Assembly (NCBI GenBank): GCA_035943635.1
Contig: DASZBX010000041.1
Location: 1 to 59,754 of the forward strand
Source of the DNA: DASZBX01 sp035943635
GTDB taxonomy: Bacteria > Actinomycetota > Actinomycetes > Streptomycetales > Catenulisporaceae
Length of the DNA: 59,754 nucleotides
Reading direction: 5' to 3'
The notes beneath the pieces are model-generated. The model was not told where the DNA came from. It made no database searches and worked only from the letters and a program-made list of their open reading frames with translations. The position numbers and the translations under genes are program-made. Below are positions 34,294-43,401 of the stretch, in pieces (position 1 is the first letter of the stretch; every line of letters begins with the position of its first letter).

Positions 34294-35787
34294 ATGGCTC
34301 AGGACCTCGGACCGGACGGGCTGACCGCGGGCCAGGTGGCCGAACGCCGGGCGGCCGGGCAGAGCAACGAGCTGCCGGCCCGCTCCAGCCGCTCGCTCTC
34401 CGCGATCGTCCGGGCCAACGTGCTGACCTGGTTCAACGGGCTGATCGGCACCCTGTTCGCGATCATGCTGGTGGCCGGGCCGATCCAGGACGCGCTGTTC
34501 GGCTTCGTGATCGTGGCCAACGCCCTGATCGGGATCGTGCAGGAGCTGCGGGCCAAACGCACCCTGGACTCGCTCGCGATCGTCGGCGAGGCCCGGCCGA
34601 CCGTCCGCCGGGACGGCGCCGACCAGCAGGTCGCCGCGGCCGAGATCGTGCTCGGCGACCTGGTCCTGCTGGCGGCCGGGGACAAGATCCCGGTGGACGG
34701 CCCGGCCGTCTCGGCCGAGGCCCTGGAGGTCGACGAGTCGCTGCTCACCGGCGAGGCCGACCCGGTGGTCAAGCGGCCCGGCGAGGAACTGCTCTCCGGC
34801 TCCTTCGTGGTGGCCGGGCACGGAACGATGCGCGCGGCCCGGGTCGGGGCGGCCGCGCACGCCGCCGAACTGGTGGCCGAGAGCCTAGGCCTGCCCGGCG
34901 CCGAGCACCCGGTGGACGCCCGCACCCTGCCGGCCGAGCCGCACGAACTCGGCGGCGTGGTCGGCGAGAACTCGGTCTTCGGCCGGGTCACCCCGCGGCA
35001 GAAACAGCAGATGGTCGCCTCGCTCCAGGCCGGGGGGCACACCGTGGCGATGACCGGCGACGGGGTCAACGACGTGCTCGCGCTCAAGACCGCCGACATC
35101 GGGGTGGCCATGGGCGCGGGCTCCGGCGCAGCCCGCGCGGTGGCCCAGATCGTGCTGCTGGACGAGAGTTTCGCCACCCTGCCCGAGGTGGTCGCCGAGG
35201 GCCGCCGGGTGGTCGGCAACATCGAGCGGGTGTCGAACCTGTTCCTGGTCAAGTCGTTCGAGTCGTTCCTGATGGTGGTGCTGACCGGGATCGCCCGGCT
35301 GCCGTACCCGTTCCTGCCCCGGCACACCACCCTGGTCGGCGCGCTGACCATCGGCACACCCGCCTTCTTCCTGGCCCTGGCGCCGAACACCGCCCGGGCC
35401 CGGCCCGGGTTCGTGCGCCGGGTGCTGCGGTTCACCGTCCCGGCCGGGCTGATCTCCGGCACCGCCTCGTTCGTGTCCTACACCCTGGCCCGGGTCGAGC
35501 CGGGCGCGCAGCTGCAGACCGAGCAGACCGCCGCGATGGTCACCCTGTTCACGGTCAGCCTCTGGGTGCTCACGCTGGTGGCCCGCCCGCTGCTGTGGTG
35601 GAAGTGCCTGCTCGTGGCGGCCATGGCCGCCGGGTTCCTGCTGGTGGCGCTGCTCCCGCTCGGCCGCCGGATCTTCGACCTGCAGTTCGGCGGCTGGGAC
35701 CAGGTCGGCACCTCGCTCGCGGTGGCCGGGTGCGCGGGCGCGGCGCTGGAACTGCTCTGGCGCTGGGCCGCACCGCGGGCGGAGTGA
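34294..35787 (+). pseudogene. P-type ATPase with the catalytic core deleted in frame
   Basis: A 497-residue open frame related to cation-pumping P-type ATPases of about 800 residues. The N-terminus, first membrane helices and actuator domain with LLTGEADPVV (about residue 150) are present. At about residue 197 (near 34885) the sequence jumps straight to ENSVFGRVTPRQKQQMV and GDGVNDVLALK, then the C-terminal helices. Missing are the M4 PEGL region, the phosphorylated aspartate in DKTGT, and the whole nucleotide-binding domain. Without that aspartate it cannot pump by the P-type cycle. The frame is intact and well biased, so the deletion is recent or the remnant is kept for another role. Confidence 0.85.
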
Positions 35788-35818
35788 GACGCGGCGGTGT
35801 GCGGCGTGCGGCGGCGTC

Positions 35819-36492
35819 CTATCCGGCGTCTTGTCCGGCGGCCCCGGCGCTTGGTCCGGACGTGACGTACGTGTCACCGCGCGGGGTCCAGATCAGGGGT
35901 TTCTCGTCGAAGCTGGTCGCGAGCAGGACCGCCGGGCCGTCGGCGCGGCGCGGCTCGACGCCCAGGTGGAAGCCGACCGCCGGATCGTGCCGGTCCGGGC
36001 CGACGTAGCACAGCGTCCTGGGTTGCCGCGGGTCCGGATCTCCGAGAGTCAGCGACGGCGGCCCGAACCGGGCAAGGATCTCGTCGACGTCGTGATCGGC
36101 CCGGACCCAGGTCGACAGGCCGGCCAGGAGGTCCGCGCGTTGCGCCCCGGTCAGGACGCGGTCCGGCCGCAGCCAGCCGCGCCGGTGGGCGTCGACGCAG
36201 TAGTAGAAGGTCATGACCTGCATCGTCGGTTCCCAGGAGGCCCGCTGCGGCGCGTCGTCGGAGACCGAGGACCGCAGCAGCATGTCCGAGATCCACCACC
36301 ATTCGCAGGGTCTTGCACGTCGGCCTGCCTGGCCAGCTGCGCGAGTTCTTCGAGCAGGTCGCCGAGGGTGGCCGGGTCGCCGGACCGGTCCGGTTCACGC
36401 ACGGCACGGTTGAACTCCGCGATCACCAGTTCGCGATCCCGGCCGGACGGCACGCCGAGAGCGCCGTCCGCGGTGTCCGGCCCAGCCGTCAT
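35819..36492 (-). pseudogene. Hypothetical protein gene broken by a frameshift near 36307
   Basis: Translation from the ATG at 36492, preceded by a strong AAGGGAGA, gives a coding-like segment (GRDRELVIAEFNRAVREPD, LLEELAQLARQADVQD) to about 36310. The coding signal then continues one frame away with EWWWISDMLLRSS, MQVMTFYYCVDAHRRGWL and DEKPLIWTPRGDTYV to the stop at 35819. A net one-base loss at about 36305-36312 explains it. The restored product would be about 224 residues. No known family. A sequencing error is possible; otherwise a shorter protein might start at an internal ATG (36283, 36223 or 36214). Confidence 0.65.
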
Positions 36493-36528
36493 CGTCTCTC
36501 CCTTTCGTCAGGAGCCAGCTTCGCATAG

Positions 36529-36566
36529 GCCGCCGACCGCCGACCGCCGACCGCCGACCGCCGCCG
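36529..36566. repeat. Heptanucleotide tandem repeat
   Basis: About four to five copies of ACCGCCG (CCGCCGACCGCCGACC...) lie in the gap between two minus-strand genes, upstream of the frameshifted gene. Confidence 0.85.
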
Positions 36567-36623
36567 ACGCCCCGGCGTCGCTTCTCGGCGCCGGACGAGG
36601 GCGGACGACGCCGGGCGTCGCGG
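36566..36623 (-). terminator. Two adjacent GC-rich hairpins after the Ala-rich gene
   Basis: CGACGCCCCGGCGTCG (about 36565-36580) and CGACGCCGGGCGTCG (about 36608-36622) are each self-complementary, directly behind the stop at 36624 in the minus direction. No T-run follows. Confidence 0.5.
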
Positions 36624-37643
36624 TCACGGCGTCTTCGGAGACTTCGGCGCCTTCTGCGACGCCGGCTTCTCGTGCCTCTCCGGCTTCTCCGGCTTCTGCG
36701 GGGCCTGAGGCGCCCGAGCCTGAGCCTGAGCCCGATCTGCGTGAGCTGCCCGATCTGCCTGAGCCTGGGTTGCCTGAGTTCCCTGAGCCTGGGCCGCCTG
36801 ATCCTGGGCTGCTTGGGCTGCTTGGGCTGCTTGGGCTGCCTGAGCCGCCTGTGCCGCCTTGGCCGCCTGAGCCGCGCGGGCGAGCCGGGCCGGAATGACC
36901 AGCGGCTGCACCCCGGGCGTCTTCGGCACGATGCCGCGCAGGGCGAGCAGCAGCGGCACGGCCGGCAGCGGCGGCAGGTGCCCGGGCAGGCCGACCATCG
37001 GGGCCGGCTCCGGCAGGCTGCGCCGGCCCATGGCCGCGTTCAGCCGGTCCTGGGCGAGGGCGGCCTGGTCCTCGGCCTCGGCCGCGGCGTTCTCGGCCTG
37101 GTCGGCCCGGTCCCAGGCCAGGTCCGCGGCCTCGTGCGCGTCGTCGGCCCGCTGCTGGGCCGACCGGGCCTCGGCCGGTTCGGCCCACTCCCGGGCCTGG
37201 TCGGCGGCCTCCTGGGCGGCTTCGGCCAGCTCCTCGGCCCGCACCGCCTCGGCCTCGGCGGCCGCCGCCAGCTCCCGGGCCTGCTGGGCCGCGAGCTGGG
37301 TACGGTGCGCGGCCAGCCGGATCTTGATCTCCGGCCGGGACATCCCGACCGCCGAGGCCTCCCGCCGGAACCTCGCCTCCGGCGTCAGTGCCCTGGCCCG
37401 CCGCCGGGTCCGGGCTTCGGCGGCGTCGGCGGCCGTATCTGCGTCCTGATCCGTCTGACCTGCTTGGTCGGCCTGATCCTGCGGTTCCCGTGGGTCGGCT
37501 TCGTCCGCCGGATCGCCCGGCGGGTCGTCGGCCGGGCTCTGCGGCTGCCCGGTCTCGATCAAGCGGCGGGCCGCGGCATACGGCCGTCCGGTCTCGGCCA
37601 TCCGGGCCCGGGCAGCGTTCTTCCGGGCCTTGTCCTGCGTCAT
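36624..37643 (-). CDS. Ala/Gln/Glu-rich coiled-coil protein, function unknown
   Basis: A 339-residue protein. It opens with a basic segment (QDKARKNAARARMAETGRP), an acidic linker, then a long Ala/Glu/Gln region (about 125-235) with heptad-like spacing that should form a coiled coil. A short hydrophobic stretch (LPPLPAVPLLLALRGIVP) and a tail of AAQ repeats follow; at DNA level the tail is a 9-bp tandem repeat (near 36800-36840). The C-terminus is Lys/Pro-rich. No catalytic motif is seen. ATG at 37643 follows GGGAAGTG; the frame upstream is not family-like. A filament, scaffold or nucleoid-binding role is possible but unsupported. Confidence 0.65.
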   Translation of the reverse strand: MTQDKARKNAARARMAETGRPYAAARRLIETGQPQSPADDPPGDPADEADPREPQDQADQAGQTDQDADTAADAAEARTRRRARALTPEARFRREASAVGMSRPEIKIRLAAHRTQLAAQQARELAAAAEAEAVRAEELAEAAQEAADQAREWAEPAEARSAQQRADDAHEAADLAWDRADQAENAAAEAEDQAALAQDRLNAAMGRRSLPEPAPMVGLPGHLPPLPAVPLLLALRGIVPKTPGVQPLVIPARLARAAQAAKAAQAAQAAQAAQAAQAAQDQAAQAQGTQATQAQADRAAHADRAQAQARAPQAPQKPEKPERHEKPASQKAPKSPKTP

Positions 37644-37896
37644 GACTGTCACTTCCCGGCGAGCCCGCCCGCGTCTGCCCGCCAAGGTCGATGACCTGGA
37701 ATCGGGAGATGCACGCGAGTCGAGGACCCTTGTCCTTGCCGTCACCGCGGCGCGGGCCGAGTGGGTCTGGGAGCCGGGCATGCTGTGCGCTGCCCCGGCC
37801 GCGAGAATATCACCGCGCCGCCGGGGCGGTCACACCCAGCGCACGATCGGTGACCAGCTGCGCGTCCCCGGCTCCGCCCGCCGGACCAGGGCCCCG

Positions 37897-38949
37897 TCAG
37901 CCCACGCACCCGGCCGGCTCGGCCCACACGTCCGGGGCGACGACGCCGACCGAGCGGCCGTGCGGGTCGAGCAGGTGCCCGAGCAGTTTGTCGTGCCGCA
38001 GGGTGATCTCCCGTTCGGTCACCTCGATCCCCGGGTGCGCGGCGGACAGCCGGGTCTCGAAGCCGAGCACGTCCGAGACCGCGTGCAGGTTCGCCTGGAC
38101 GAGCAGGTTGTGCGGCCCGGTGACCGCCGCGCAGTTGCGCACCTCCGGCAGCCGCACCAGCGCGTGCCCGACGTCCGGCAGTTGGGCCGGCGGCACCCGG
38201 GCCCAGAAGGTCGCCGCGACCGGCCAGCCGCCCAGCGGCCGGGCGAAGTCGCAGCGCAGCCGCATCAGGCCCAGCCGGGTCAGCCGGTCCAGCCTTCGTT
38301 TGACCGTGGCCGGGCCGGCCAGCCCGGCGGCCAGGGCGCGGTGCGAGGCCCGGCCGTCGACGGTCAGCCGGCCCAGCACGGCCCGGTCCAGCGCGGTCAC
38401 CTCCTCGGCCGCGCCGTCGGCCGCCCACGGGCCCGGCTGCGCCGAGAGCCGGGCCCGCTGGCCCGGTGCGAGCGCGGCGATCCGCCAGAACCCGCCCTCG
38501 GTGAACATGTGCGTGACCAGCCGGGTCCGCAGGGCCGTGATACCCGGCACGGCCGGCAGCAGGTCCAGGGTGTAGCGCGACATGGTCGGCAGGTCGCGCG
38601 TCGCCACGGTCGCCAGCAGGTCCCGGCCCGCTGCGGACCGCTCGATCGTGAGCATGTGCGGATGGGCGCCCAGCGCCTTCGCCACGGCCCCGGCCTGCTC
38701 GGCCTGGCAGTCGATGTCGAGATACGCGATACACACCCGGTCGAACAACCGCGGCCCGGGGGAGATGCTCACCCACGCCTCGCCCCGCTCGGTCAGCCGG
38801 CCCCACCGGCGGGCCACGGTCACCGGATCCACCCCGAGCACCCGGCCCAGCTCGGTCCACGAAGCTCGCGGCCGCAGTTGCAGGGCGTGGATCACCGACA
38901 GGTCCTCCTCGCTCAACAGATCCTCGGCGCGCGGTGCGGAATCCTGCAT
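37897..38949 (-). CDS. Lrp/AsnC-family regulator with duplicated domains
   Basis: A 350-residue protein about twice the size of a standard Lrp. The first HTH (LSEEDLSVIHALQLRPRASW, LGVDPVTVARRWGRL) and a first RAM-like sensor half are followed by a second HTH (VTALDRAVLGRLTVDGRASH, GPATVKRRLDRL) and a second RAM half. Such tandem Lrp proteins are common in actinomycetes. It is divergent from the lactate 2-monooxygenase gene with about 100 bp between, so it probably regulates that gene in response to a hydroxy or amino acid. ATG at 38949 starts right before the first HTH. Confidence 0.87.
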   Translation of the reverse strand: MQDSAPRAEDLLSEEDLSVIHALQLRPRASWTELGRVLGVDPVTVARRWGRLTERGEAWVSISPGPRLFDRVCIAYLDIDCQAEQAGAVAKALGAHPHMLTIERSAAGRDLLATVATRDLPTMSRYTLDLLPAVPGITALRTRLVTHMFTEGGFWRIAALAPGQRARLSAQPGPWAADGAAEEVTALDRAVLGRLTVDGRASHRALAAGLAGPATVKRRLDRLTRLGLMRLRCDFARPLGGWPVAATFWARVPPAQLPDVGHALVRLPEVRNCAAVTGPHNLLVQANLHAVSDVLGFETRLSAAHPGIEVTEREITLRHDKLLGHLLDPHGRSVGVVAPDVWAEPAGCVG

Positions 38950-39052
38950 GCGGGCCAACCTTCCCGAGAGTTTCCTGCGTTTCGAGCACGGTGATCGCTC
39001 AGTCTTGCACTCTTGACCTATCAGCCGCGACACCGCACAGAGACGAGGCGCC
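38950..39052. promoter_or_regulatory. Shared promoter region of lrp-like and lactate monooxygenase genes
   Basis: A 103-bp divergent spacer. It includes lower-GC text (CAGTCTTGCACTCTTGACCTA, about 38999-39019) suited to a promoter or Lrp contact. No clean palindrome is visible. Confidence 0.4.
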
Positions 39053-40216
39053 ATGCCAGCGTTCGGTTCCTACCAGGAGGAGATCTACCTCAACGGGCTC
39101 GGCGGCGTCGTACCGCGCTTCCCGCTCACCTACGCCGAGCTGGAGTCACGCGCCTACGAGGCCCTGCCGCCGTCCGTGCGCTCCTACATCGCGGGCGGCG
39201 CCGGGGACGAACGCACCCAGCGGGCCAACGTCGCCGCGTTCGACCGCTGGGGCCTGGTCCCGCGGATGTTCGTCGGCGCCAAGGAACGGGACCTGTCCGT
39301 GCGGATGTTCGGCCTGACCCTCCCGTCCCCGCTGCTGATGGCCCCGATCGGGGTGATCGGCCTGTGCGCCCAGGACGGGCACGGCGACCTGGCCACCGCC
39401 CGCGCCGCGGCCCGGACCGGCGTGCCGATGATCGCCTCCACCCTCACCAACGACCCGCTGGAACAGGTCGCGGCCGAGTTCGGCGACACCCCCGGCTTCT
39501 TCCAGCTCTACACCCCGACCGACCGCGACCTGGCCGAGAGCCTGGTCCGCCGGGCCGAGGTGGCCGGGTTCAAGGCGATCGTGGTCACCCTGGACACCTG
39601 GATCACCGGCTGGCGCCCGCGCGACCTGGCCACCGCCAACTTCCCCCAGCTGCGCGGGCACTGCCTGACCAACTACACCAGCGACCCGGTCTTCCGGGCC
39701 GCCCTGGCCCGCAGCCCGGAAGAAGACCCGCAGTCCGTCATCCTGAAGTGGGTCCAGGTCTTCGGCAACCCGCTCACCTGGGACGACCTGCCCTGGCTGC
39801 GCTCGCTCACCACCCTGCCGCTGATCGTCAAGGGCCTCCAGCACCCGGACGACGTGCGCCGGGCCAGGGACGGCGGCGTGGACGGGATCTACTGCTCCAA
39901 CCACGGCGGCCGCCAGGCCGACGGCGGCCTGCCCGCCCTCGAAGCCCTGCCCGGGGTGGTCGAAGCCGCCAAGGGCCTGCCGGTGCTCTTCGACTCCGGC
40001 GTGCGCACCGGGTCCGACCTGGTCAAGGCCCTGGCCCTGGGCGCCACGGCCGTGGCCGTCGGCCGCCCGTACGCCTACGGCCTCGCCCTCGGCGGCACGG
40101 ACGGCGTCGTGCACGTGCTGCGGTCCCTGCTCGCCGAGGCGGACCTGCTGATGGCGGTCGACGGCTACCCGACCATCGCGGACCTCGTCCCGGAAGCCCT
40201 GCGCCGACTCGGCTGA
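39053..40216 (+). CDS. Lactate 2-monooxygenase-like FMN alpha-hydroxy-acid oxidase
   Basis: A 387-residue flavoenzyme. The whole chain follows the mycobacterial lactate 2-monooxygenase pattern: YQEEIYLNGLGGVVP, YIAGGAGDERTQRANV, LMAPIGVIGLCAQDGHGD, LDTWITGWRPRDL, then the catalytic SNHGGRQADGG with active-site His and Arg, and FDSGVRTGSDLVKALALGA for FMN phosphate. It would turn L-lactate or a related 2-hydroxy acid into acetate and CO2, or a 2-keto acid, with oxygen. GACGAGG precedes the ATG. The divergent Lrp-type gene is the likely regulator. Confidence 0.9.
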   Translation: MPAFGSYQEEIYLNGLGGVVPRFPLTYAELESRAYEALPPSVRSYIAGGAGDERTQRANVAAFDRWGLVPRMFVGAKERDLSVRMFGLTLPSPLLMAPIGVIGLCAQDGHGDLATARAAARTGVPMIASTLTNDPLEQVAAEFGDTPGFFQLYTPTDRDLAESLVRRAEVAGFKAIVVTLDTWITGWRPRDLATANFPQLRGHCLTNYTSDPVFRAALARSPEEDPQSVILKWVQVFGNPLTWDDLPWLRSLTTLPLIVKGLQHPDDVRRARDGGVDGIYCSNHGGRQADGGLPALEALPGVVEAAKGLPVLFDSGVRTGSDLVKALALGATAVAVGRPYAYGLALGGTDGVVHVLRSLLAEADLLMAVDGYPTIADLVPEALRRLG

Positions 40217-40234
40217 GCGCCCGCGCCGCGACGC

Positions 40235-40660
40235 TCAGGCCGTGTCGCCGCCCGTGATCCAGATCTCCCCGCTCTCGCCGCGCTTGCCCTGGGCGATCTC
40301 GACGGCGTACCCGTCCGGGTCGAACGCGGTCATCACCCGCTCCCAGGGCTCGTCGTGCGGCGGCTCGTGGAACACCACGCCCTTGGCCGACAGCTCCTCG
40401 TACAGGGCGTCGAGGTCGTCGGTGGTGAACTCGACGTGGATCGCCCGCCTCTGCTCCGGCGTCGAATCCTGCACGCCCTCCTTGCGCGACTCCTCGATCG
40501 ACAACAGCCCGAGACTGACCCCGCCCACCTTGATCAGCGCGAACGCCGGCTCCGACTTGTACGCCACGGTCAAGCCGAGCAGCCCGCCGTAGAACTCCAC
40601 CGACTTCGCGACACTCTCCACGCTCAGCGTGAGACCTTCCAGACGCAGCTTGTCCGCCAT
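40235..40660 (-). CDS. VOC-family (glyoxalase-like) protein
   Basis: A 141-residue two-module VOC protein: LTLSVESVAKSVEFYGGLLG at the start; IHVEFTTDDLDALYEEL and MTAFDPDGYAVEIAQ in the second module. These positions give the usual His/Glu metal ligands (HVEF; VEIAQ). The ATG at 40660 is ideally spaced behind AGGAGG. It is convergent with the lactate monooxygenase gene, with 18 bp between. Substrate unknown. Confidence 0.82.
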   Translation of the reverse strand: MADKLRLEGLTLSVESVAKSVEFYGGLLGLTVAYKSEPAFALIKVGGVSLGLLSIEESRKEGVQDSTPEQRRAIHVEFTTDDLDALYEELSAKGVVFHEPPHDEPWERVMTAFDPDGYAVEIAQGKRGESGEIWITGGDTA

Positions 40661-40821
40661 GTCCAACCTCCTGTTTTCCGCGCTGCCGCACCGTGCTCCG
40701 GGCACCGGGCCGAACGCCCGGCGTCGATCATGAGCATCCGGGCGGCGGTTGGGAAACGTCAACCTACCGGCTACCATCCGGTGGATATCGACAAGCGACT
40801 GCGAAATGCCGGTGGTTTCCG

Positions 40822-41145
40822 ATGGCCGACCTCCTGGACGTCCAACTTCTGCACGCCCTCCAGATCGACGGGCGCGCCGCGTTAATCCTGATCGCCGAGG
40901 TCCTCGGCGTGTCCGACCAGACCGTGGCCCGCCGCTACCAGCGGCTGCGCGCGGCCGGGCTGCTGCGCGTGCGCGGCCTGCTCGAGCTCTACGCGGCCGT
41001 CTCCTGCCGGACCGCGGACTCCTTCTACGGCTACCTCACCGACCGCGTCGCCGGGCTCGACGCCGTGCAGCACCTGGAGACCATGCCGATCGTGCAGACC
41101 GTGAAGACCAGCAGTGTCCTGACTGCCGCCGAGCCGCTCGGATAA
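40822..41145 (+). pseudogene. Lrp/AsnC regulator with an in-frame internal deletion
   Basis: A 107-residue frame. Residues 1-50 are a normal AsnC HTH (DVQLLHALQIDGRAAL, VLGVSDQTVARRYQRLRAAG). After VRGLLELYA the chain jumps to the end of the sensor domain (FYGYLTDRVAGLDAVQHLET, IVQTVKTSSVL). The RAM core that binds the effector and forms the octamer is missing, compared with about 150 residues for single-domain and about 330 for tandem relatives. It may still bind DNA as a dimer, or be dead. A 68-residue protein gene follows nine bases later. Confidence 0.6.
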
Positions 41146-41154
41146 GCTGACCAC

Positions 41155-41361
41155 ATGCCCACGCCGCCCGTCATCCCGCCCGCGGATCACGACCCGACCG
41201 CCGACTGCGCCGCGCCCGGACAGTGGCGCCTGCTGCGCCAGGACGACAACGGCAACGTCTACCAGATGGCCCGCCACGACTCGCGCGCGGCGGCCGAGGC
41301 GGCCGCCGCCGGCTACCAGGCCCGCGGCCACAAACAGCCCTACTACGTCGAACGCGCCTGA
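41155..41361 (+). CDS. Small SPOR-like domain protein
   Basis: A 68-residue protein. WRLLRQDDNGNVYQMARHDS, then RAAAEAAAAGYQARGHKQPYYVE, matches the short soluble SPOR-type proteins common in actinomycetes (R-Q-D-D-N-G-N...GHKQxYxVE). The function is not established. It follows the deleted Lrp gene by nine bases, so the two share a transcript. Confidence 0.75.
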   Translation: MPTPPVIPPADHDPTADCAAPGQWRLLRQDDNGNVYQMARHDSRAAAEAAAAGYQARGHKQPYYVERA

Positions 41362-41407
41362 CCGGTGCCTACCGGCCAGGCGCGCTGCGTGTGCGTCCGC
41401 CGAGAGG

Positions 41408-41731
41408 TCAGCGGATCGGCAGGAGGGCGGCCGGGGTCGACTCGCGCAGAGCCGCGACCGCACTGAGCAGGTCCCGGGAGGTCCCCACCACGGTGTTGCG
41501 CGAGGTCACGATGTCCCACGCGCCGTTCTCGTGCTTCGATTTCGCGCTGCCGAGCTGGAACGGGTGCGTGATGTCGGTGGTGTCGGTGATCTGGACTTCA
41601 TCGTCCACCGCAACCGCCACGTAGGTCCGACCCATGCATTTGAGCACGGTGGCCTCCGAGGAGACTTCGCCGATCGAGAGGTTCTGGGCCGGCGAGTCGG
41701 CCGACAAGGTGTGCACTTCAACATCCGACAT
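41408..41731 (-). CDS. Hypothetical protein
   Basis: A 107-residue protein of unknown family. It alternates short strands (TYVAVAVDDEVQITDTTD) with a mixed tail (GAWDIVTSRNTVVGTSRDLLSAVAALRES). No signal peptide or membrane helix. AAGGTG lies before the ATG at 41731. The upstream 1 kb is AT-richer than average and holds an 11-bp dyad, GACAAATTGTC, at 41824-41834, about 90 bp before the start. Confidence 0.6.
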   Translation of the reverse strand: MSDVEVHTLSADSPAQNLSIGEVSSEATVLKCMGRTYVAVAVDDEVQITDTTDITHPFQLGSAKSKHENGAWDIVTSRNTVVGTSRDLLSAVAALRESTPAALLPIR

Positions 41732-42775
41732 GGTTCAGTCACCTTTCGCCAGAGATCGTTGACAGTAAGTTACACCACCTTCATGAGTGAGAAACCTCTC
41801 GTTAGGCAACAAGTTGAACGTGCGACAAATTGTCACCGCTTCGAGATATCCCGGCCTGACCAGGCTGTTTATACGCACGGTCGGGCGTACGCAGCCGTAC
41901 CGGAAGCGAATCCAGCCCACCCGGACGGTAGAAAGACTTTGACAACGGGGCGTTCGGCCCGAAATCGGCCCATAAACGTCCAGGGCCCGCCGGTCGCCGA
42001 CGATGACCAGCCCGTCACCGGTGGTCGCCGCCGCGAAGTGGTCGAAATGGCCCGGGTCGAGCCCTTCGCGGGCCGGGTCCTGCGCGCCGCCACTCGGTGA
42101 GCCCGCCCGTGTGCGCCGACGGTGGTCCCGGCCCCTGATTCCCGCCGGCCGCGAATCCCGCGCACCCCGCCGCACCGGCCTGACGGCGCGCCAGGCGATT
42201 TCCCACCCGCGGCGCAAGGCCCTGGAACACCCCGGAAAAGACAGACCGGGCCAGGGGGCGCCGTGTGGGTAGTCGGCGATTCCTGGCCCGGTTGTTGTTC
42301 TGTCACCGGCCTGGTGGGCCGGAGCTTTACGCCGGCACCATTGGTTCAGTGCCGCAGCTTTTCGGGTCGGACCGTAAGCGGCCCGGCAAGTACATATGTT
42401 TGTCTTATTCCGGCCGCCGGGAAAGGGTTTCGGGGCAGCGGGAACACGCCATGTCGTGTTTCCGCCAACCTGTCGGGAACCCGACAGGCCGACCAGACCG
42501 CCGCAGGTAGGCGCCTTGATCCACTCTGACCTGCGGTGATCGCACAGCGTAGGAACGCTGTGCCGGCGCCCGGACAATCCCCGCGCCGCCGCGGATCCCG
42601 GTACTCCAGGGGGCGGCGACGGGGCGAGTCCGGGGCGCATTCGAAGATTGTCTGCCCCCGCTGCTCGCTTGTTAACCCGCTTTTTACGACGAACCCCGCG
42701 TCCGCCCACTCTTCCGGCTGACGCAACCGCCGGCCCCGGCCCGGTCCGCCCGTATCCCCGTGCGGAATTCACCCG
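41732..42775. other. 1-kb gap without a recognisable gene
   Basis: The longest open frames (345 codons on minus, 135 on plus) show no family motif, and their third positions are not biased as in the neighbours. Low-GC stretches occur at 41760-41880 and 42630-42690. I found no tRNA, transposase motif or clear terminal inverted repeat. The left part should carry the promoter of the minus-strand hypothetical gene. Confidence 0.5.
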
Positions 42776-43318
42776 TCAGGCGGAAAGCAGCATCCATCTT
42801 TCGACCAGAAGTCCGAACAGCAGATCGTCCGTCCACTCGCCCTTGAGCCAGGTGAAGGCCGGCCGCCTACCCTCCAGCTGGAACCCCACCCGCTCCAGCA
42901 GCCGGGCCGAGGCCTCGTTGCGCGTGTCGCACTCGGCCGAGACCCGGCGTAGCCCGCGCAGCATGAACAGGTCGTGCAGCACCGCCCACACCGCCTCGGC
43001 CGCGTACCCCCGGCCCTGATGCTCCGCGGCGAGGGTGAACCCCAGCTCCGCCTGCATCAGGTTCTCGTGCATGAGCACCCCGACGTCCCCGATCAGGCGC
43101 TTGCTGGTCTTCAGCTCGACCGCGTACTGGAACCAGCCCGGCGCCGCCGGGTCGCCCTCGGCGAACTCCCGGGCCGCGCGCACCGCGGCCGCGAGCGAGA
43201 CCGGGGCGGTCCAGGACTGGTAGCGGGCCACGGCCGGATCCGAACGGTACGCCGCCAGGGTCGGCGCGTCGTCCACCCGGAAGCGGCGCAGGCGGAGCCT
43301 GGGCGTTTCGAGCAGCAC
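42776..43318 (-). CDS. GNAT-family N-acetyltransferase (RimJ/RimL-like)
   Basis: A 180-residue acetyltransferase. It opens LLETPRLRLRRFRVDDAPTL, the usual RimJ/L entry, and has the acetyl-CoA binding motif in EHQGRGYAAEAV with the following helix, then ECDTRNEASARLLERVGFQLEG. The acceptor could be a ribosomal protein N-terminus, a drug or another amine. The start is a GTG at the 3' coordinate given, to within a base. It stands alone between a gene desert and a secreted protein gene. Confidence 0.85.
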   Translation of the reverse strand: MLLETPRLRLRRFRVDDAPTLAAYRSDPAVARYQSWTAPVSLAAAVRAAREFAEGDPAAPGWFQYAVELKTSKRLIGDVGVLMHENLMQAELGFTLAAEHQGRGYAAEAVWAVLHDLFMLRGLRRVSAECDTRNEASARLLERVGFQLEGRRPAFTWLKGEWTDDLLFGLLVERWMLLSA

Positions 43319-43401
43319 GCGCCGATCATCCCATGCGAATCTGGTCGCCGCTCACCGGGTTGACCGATACCGGTGAGCGGCAAGCGGTGGACTTGTCAGA
43401 C

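Noticed and set aside
41735..42772. 345-codon minus-strand gene
   Set aside because: No family pattern, weak codon bias compared with the neighbours, and no ribosome site.
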